From Cinclus cinclus (taxonomy: Eukaryota; Chordata; Aves; Passeriformes; Cinclidae), in the NCBI RefSeq assembly GCF_963662255.1, contig NC_085047.1, forward strand, positions 94,061,619 to 94,125,618: a stretch of 64,000 bases of DNA, in the 5' to 3' direction. The notes beneath the pieces were generated by a model, which was not told the DNA's origin, made no database searches, and saw only the letters and a list, made by a program, of their open reading frames with translations. A program made the translations under genes and the position numbers. Below, piece by piece: positions 59,401-64,000 of this stretch (position 1 is the stretch's first letter; each line of letters opens with the position of its first letter).

Positions 59401-60329
59401 TATTTTTACTTCCTCTGGAAATCAGATAAAATGTTATAAAATGCTCCCTATATTTCCTAAATAAAATACCTCTTTCCCCACCTTTGACTAATCTAGTAAT
59501 TCCTTTTAAAGAAAAATTCACATCAAAATGTATCCAAATTTCTGTCTCAAGTTTTAACTTTGCAGTGAAGTTCAGGCTACTAGGTAGTAGAAATAAAATT
59601 TATGTTATTTATTTCAGATGTTAAATAATTAACCATATATTCCCGATTTTCTCCTTATTTATATTTTTGGTTTTGATATTTCATCAGCCTATTCTGACGT
59701 CTTTAGAAAGTGTCAGGACATCAACTCTCTTCCACGGGGCACAATCAGATTCAGAAGATGACAGCAAATGAAGTGTTTTCCTTTCATGAAGACACAAAAC
59801 CCCACCCCTTCTTTCATCAATCAGATTCAAGATGGGTGCATATACATGGCTTGAAATATGAAATTACAGTCTCAGTGAGTAACCTGAGGTCCTTTTTCAA
59901 AACATGAAAAGACATTTTATTTGAACATTTTATAATGTTCTAGTAAAAATCTGTGTGTGATTTTTTTATATCATTTGCTGATTTATGCCTTATTCATATT
60001 CTGACAGAAAGCTCATGACTGCAGCAATGCTAATGTTTTTTCTTTATTTCTTTGCAAAGCCAAGGCCACTTTATTTGCTATGGAACAATAAGATGTAAAT
60101 TGATATTAGGAGGTCTACACGCTCTTACAAAGAGACAAGAATAAAAGTCCAAATTTGTGTCCTACTGACTCTGGCGGTGTCCTTTTGAAGCGTTATTGTT
60201 TACTGATGGGTTCATGTTATCAGGCACATTCCATTTTCATTACTTGTAGATGATACAAGGCTTATCTCATTATTTATTTATTTAGATCCCACGTTGTTTT
60301 TCGAGTTAGTGAGTATCCAGGTAATTCCT
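56451..60329. other. AT-rich unique stretch
   Basis: No gene or dispersed repeat recognised. A polypyrimidine-AG sequence resembling a splice acceptor occurs at about 59228-59251, but no consistent exon follows. A segment at 58828-58870 resembles an old reptile/bird repeat core. Open frames are up to 95 codons, without domains. Confidence 0.45.
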
Positions 60330-60790
60330 GGAGTGTGATGCAAAAGGGCAGATTATCAGCTCCACTAGCTCCCCCATTTTCACTGGAATGCATCCAAGCC
60401 CCTCTTGGGCACAGGCTGCTGGCCTGCACTGCGGGCACAGCCGGGAATGTGAGTGGCTCTGGGGCAGCCTCTGTCCTGTGCCACCCCCAGTGTCCCCACC
60501 AGACTGCACCTTGCTGCACCGCTGGGTGGTACAGCCCGGCAGGGATGTCTGGGCAGGAAACCCTTCCTCCCAGGCAGGACACCACACTCACATCCAGGCT
60601 GTTTGCTGCTAGCCCTGGGTGGCTCTCAGGCACAGGGGATCGAGTGTAGGAACCAGGTGCAGGGCTGGCCCCAGCTCAGCAGAGCTTTAACATTGCCACG
60701 AGTGTTCCCATGCTCCCAAGGAGGCGAGGGGTGGGTGGCAAGTGCCGGTGTCCCCCTGCCCTACGCTGATGTTTGCACAGCCTGACATGG
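60330..60790. other. GC-richer patch of unknown nature
   Basis: About 460 bp are clearly GC-richer than the surroundings, with many CCAG, CTG and CACC motifs but relatively few CpG. Several open frames overlap on both strands (119 codons minus at 60274-60633; 110 codons plus at 60453-60785). None has a recognisable domain, and frames on all strands being open is typical of GC-rich DNA. It may be an old LTR core, a decayed CpG island or a single-copy element. Confidence 0.4.
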
Positions 60791-61400
60791 TCATAACCTT
60801 TGGGAAGAGGTTAGCAACTGTTCCCATTACCAGGTGTCACAGGCAAAACTACACACCGGGGTGGAAAGTGCAAATATGTTTTTGAAATAAATGTTAGGAA
60901 AGAAGAAAAGTCTCTAGGTCTAATATGAAGCATGCTTCTGACAAAAAGGGCTTCTGGGCTGCATAGGCAAGTGCTATCAAGATTAACATTTTCTCTGAGA
61001 GTAGAGACCCTGCCAGATTAAATATAATCAAACAATAAAACTTTCCAGCATTAACTAGCTAATTACCTGCAGGACAGAAATCAGTCAGATCTCACTTGTC
61101 ACTGAACCTGGCTGGAATTAAAACATCAGTGTAGAGTGAATTTTTTTTTTTTTTTTAAGGCAAGGAAGCAATCATTTAAGGAAGTGCATCACAGCTAATG
61201 TTAAAAGTTTTTAAGCACTTCCTTTTATTTTAGTGTAGTTCTAATTTTCCTTAATGATTTTTTATGGCTGCTATTACTACTTACATAATTTGATTTTAAA
61301 TTTTTGCATCTGTAAGCAAATAAGGATGTTATTAGGATGTAAATGAACTCTGTCACTTTTACAGTGAATGGACAATTGATTTTTTTTTTTCTCCACAGTG
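60791..61400. other. AT-rich unique stretch
   Basis: No gene or repeat recognised. T runs at 61141-61157 and 61380-61391. Confidence 0.4.
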
Positions 61401-61605
61401 CTTTTAGAAAGGCAACTCAATTTTTGGTCCCAGCTTGAAGAGATCATCTGTACACTCCTTCAGTAATGTCTCTAGTGAAGCTGGTAGGATAAATGCCAAG
61501 GGAGCTGCTATTATTTCCCTGTAGCATGACAACCTCTTCAGCAGGAATAATTGGCTCAGGCCAAGAACTTGCTTCATGTATATGGCAGAATTACTGACCC
61601 AAGCT

Positions 61606-61681
61606 GGATTTGAACCAGCAGCCATATGATTTAAATAGGAGATGAAAATTGATCTCAAAATAACCTCAGCAATCTAAGCCA
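61606..61681 (-). other. tRNA-promoter-like A and B boxes, possible ancient SINE
   Basis: On the minus strand, TGGCTTAGATTG (61681-61670) resembles an RNA polymerase III A box and GGTTCAAATCC (61616-61606) is a perfect B box. The spacing is longer than in a tRNA gene, and no tRNA cloverleaf can be drawn. The downstream sequence does not match a SINE I can name with confidence. A B-box match is expected about once per few hundred kb by chance, so this is a weak call. Confidence 0.3.
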
Positions 61682-61689
61682 AGGAAGCG

Positions 61690-64000
61690 ACAAAAGGATG
61701 AATGCTTAGCACTGCAGAAAAAGAAATATCCTCTTTTAGAAAACAGACCTCATCACAAGAACCAAATACTCATACATCATGCAGTAGCCTAAGCTGAAGA
61801 ATATGCCTGGGCTGGTAAACATAACAAAAGCAATAATAAGTGGTTCTCTGTTTGTATCTTTTTACAATATTATATACGATGGATCACACATCACATGTAT
61901 AATATGTTTTGTCTCCCAAGTTTCACATATATGATTGCTATCTCCCAAGTTTAGCAAGTATTCATTATGACTTTTAGTAAAACAGTAGCTCATAAATCCC
62001 TGGATTGTAATCTTCATGGCAAGTTAGGGTCCCTTATAAAATTTATTTAGATGAACAAAATTTAGACTGAAAATGTCACCAAATTCCAACTAGAGAAATA
62101 GTGTGGGTGAAAATCATGTCACCTTGTTACCTACTTGCTTCCTTTCACCTTCTGGAGTGTGCTGCTGGACAAGCTACACTGGCTCCAGGTGTTCAAATAC
62201 TCTGTTGCAGAAAATTAAGGGGCAAAGAGATTTTTCTCACAGAATGAGTTCTAAAAGGAGGAGTAGGTTCTTTGCAGCCTGTGTGATAAGCATTTTAACT
62301 ATACAAGGGGATATGTTTTGCCTCTGGAACCCAGTACATAAATTACAAAGAAAATAATAACTTCAGTCCAAAGGACCATCCACTAATCCCCTTGTTTATA
62401 TCACAGGTAATATGTAAGTGCTTTTCAGAGCTAATCCTTTCAGCCATAGCATAAAGGCCAATAAGATTACTTGGAGATGAAGCATTTTAATAGCATCAGA
62501 GAGTCTGGAAGTAAACATATTATGAAAGGCAGCAACGGGCATTGATTTTATATTGCAGCTTGGCCTGAATGTCCTAAACTTGATGAGTCCTGTAGTCAAT
62601 CTTGTTTGAATTTTGCACGAGATTTTAGCTCATCCTGAGGCTAAGAAAATACGTGGTTTCAAAATCCAAAACATTAGACCACATATGATGAGAGGGAAGA
62701 AAACCAGTGGTATAATACCACTAGTGAAATCCTCTTTGCTGGGCTGGGCCTCAGAGGTGCCTGGCAGGGTTCAAAGGATGAATCTGTGAAACAGCTGTGC
62801 AGAAGATTTCTGTGACCGTGTCCCCTGGAGGTACAGGCTGTCCTCTAGACAGGGTCAGATTCTGCAGGTGTCTTGCTGGACAGTCTCCAGGCTTTTCCAT
62901 CTCCAGATTTGTTTTTCTCTCTTATTACTCTGGCCAGTTCCAGTAAGGACTATGTCATTCTGGTTTGTGGGTTTAATATAGAGACACACATCTAGAACAG
63001 AGATACAAGCTTTCATTCTTCTGAAGAGCTTCTCATTGGTGCAACAAAAAAATGCTTTGCCAATCAAACTGATACAAAGAGAAAATCAAGGAAATAGTCC
63101 TTCAAAACTGCATTCTTGCTTCAAATCAGAACATTAATGTAGAAGATGGAGTGTGTCCTAAATTGCCAAATCAGTGAAATAAATGCCCTGATTTTCATCT
63201 TTATGGTCTTTCTGACAATCACCATCCTGTAAGAGCTGTTATTCATTGTTTTAATACTACTGTGAAAGTTCTTTACAACCTACATAGAGACAGAGAACTA
63301 TAAAACTGCAAGAACTATTTTGGAGACCATGGGGAAAATTTAGAACAGACTGCATACCAGCAGTCTGATTTTCTTCCAGAGAAACCTTGAGTGTGGTGGA
63401 AAAAAGTGCTGTGTTTCATGAAGTTGACTACCATGGCTAAATTAACAAAAAAATTCATGGTCTTTTCATACAACAGGAGCAGTTGACATCTTTTGCTACA
63501 AAATTTTTCTCACCAAAATGTTGGATTATGTTCAACATTTTGTCATAAAACACATGAAGTCTGTATCTGAGACAATCCCATGTATTTCTTCATGTGGAGG
63601 TACAGCTGCAGATTCCCAGAGGTGTTTGCAAATCCAGTATATTTTCATATATTTTGAGTCTGTTCAATTTGAAATTCAACCCTTCCACTCTGTCCCTTCA
63701 GCTAGATAATTTGTTCCTGTGACAATCTGCTTTTACCTAGACTTTATGCCAAATCTGTGTAGTTTTATTTCCACTTCATACTTCCAGGCTAAATGAAATG
63801 GCAACCTTCCCCTTTGGTTACGAATAACCTAAACAAAAGCAGCTACTGAGCAAGGGTGGGCAGGGAGTAACTAATACAGTTTAACAAATACCTTTGGTGC
63901 TGTGAAATAAGAGGGATTGGTTGAATGTGAATGTGAGACAACAGCAGAAACACACTGAGCAAGGACAGAGAAGTAACTGCATGCTAAGAGGAAAGCAAGA
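61690..64000. other. AT-rich unique stretch to window end
   Basis: No gene, RNA or dispersed repeat recognised. Open frames below 85 codons without domains. Confidence 0.45.

Noticed and set aside
59228..59410. Splice-acceptor-like TTTCTTTTTTAACAG followed by a possible exon
   Set aside because: Polypyrimidine-AG motifs are common in AT-rich DNA. No matching donor, domain or partner exon was found.
61404..61658. 84-codon minus-strand open frame as a conserved gene
   Set aside because: No domain recognised. It overlaps the tRNA-like boxes, and short frames of this size are expected by chance.
61606..61681. Functional tRNA gene
   Set aside because: A-to-B box spacing and flanks do not permit a cloverleaf; there is no acceptor stem.

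Overview
This window looks like a gene-poor stretch (intergenic or deep intronic) of a bird chromosome, most likely from a songbird. The dispersed repeats are CR1 LINE fragments, most of them 5'-truncated, plus several solo LTRs of endogenous retroviruses whose families I recognise from memory as passerine-type. I see no mammalian repeats, no bacterial gene organisation, no operons and no CRISPR array. No open reading frame could be supported as a host protein-coding gene: the longest ones lie inside a 58-bp minisatellite, low-complexity tracts or LTRs. Family assignments rest on pattern recognition, since no database search was possible.

Layout. 0-5 kb: a small CR1 tail (1908-2036), a solo LTR with an exact 5-bp target duplication (2532-3220) and a decayed CR1 with recognisable reverse-transcriptase motifs (3478-4800). 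5-11 kb: an A/C-only-biased tract (7669-7966), an ATTC microsatellite, a CR1 3' end split by a second copy of the same LTR (8828-9843, LTR 9097-9804), a GGAA microsatellite and an internal CR1 fragment (10088-10588). 11-24 kb: mostly unique AT-rich DNA with one ERVL-type solo LTR (16671-17236), a 39-T homopolymer and two old CR1 tails. 24-31 kb: a roughly 1.08-kb LTR (24330-25409), a CR1 fragment (29783-30085) and a degraded LTR (30319-30889). 34-39 kb: an ERVK-like LTR with TATA box and poly(A) signal (about 34050-34378), a possible LTR remnant near 35.2 kb, a (TA)22 repeat, a GC-rich LTR with a 4-bp duplication (36923-37636), and a nest in which a 356-bp LTR (37860-38215, 6-bp duplication) sits inside an older LTR ending at 38762. 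40.5 kb: a CR1 tail, the only one on the minus strand. 44.1-45.3 kb: a CpG-rich region with nine tandem copies of a 58-bp unit in two variants, the most unusual locus here and a candidate promoter or CpG island. 45-64 kb: mainly unique AT-rich DNA with a 136-bp pure purine tract (53413-53548), one CR1 (55478-56450), a GC-richer patch near 60.5 kb and a tRNA-promoter-like pair of boxes near 61.6 kb.

The elements allow a relative chronology. CR1 copies came first, since one is split by an LTR. An older LTR near 38 kb was later invaded by an ERVK-like LTR. Every LTR with resolvable ends appears to be solo, meaning the internal viral genes were lost by LTR-LTR recombination; no gag, pol or env coding region remains. 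I found no convincing new biological system. The best leads are the 58-bp CpG-rich minisatellite, the nested LTR cluster and the pair of near-identical LTRs in direct orientation.
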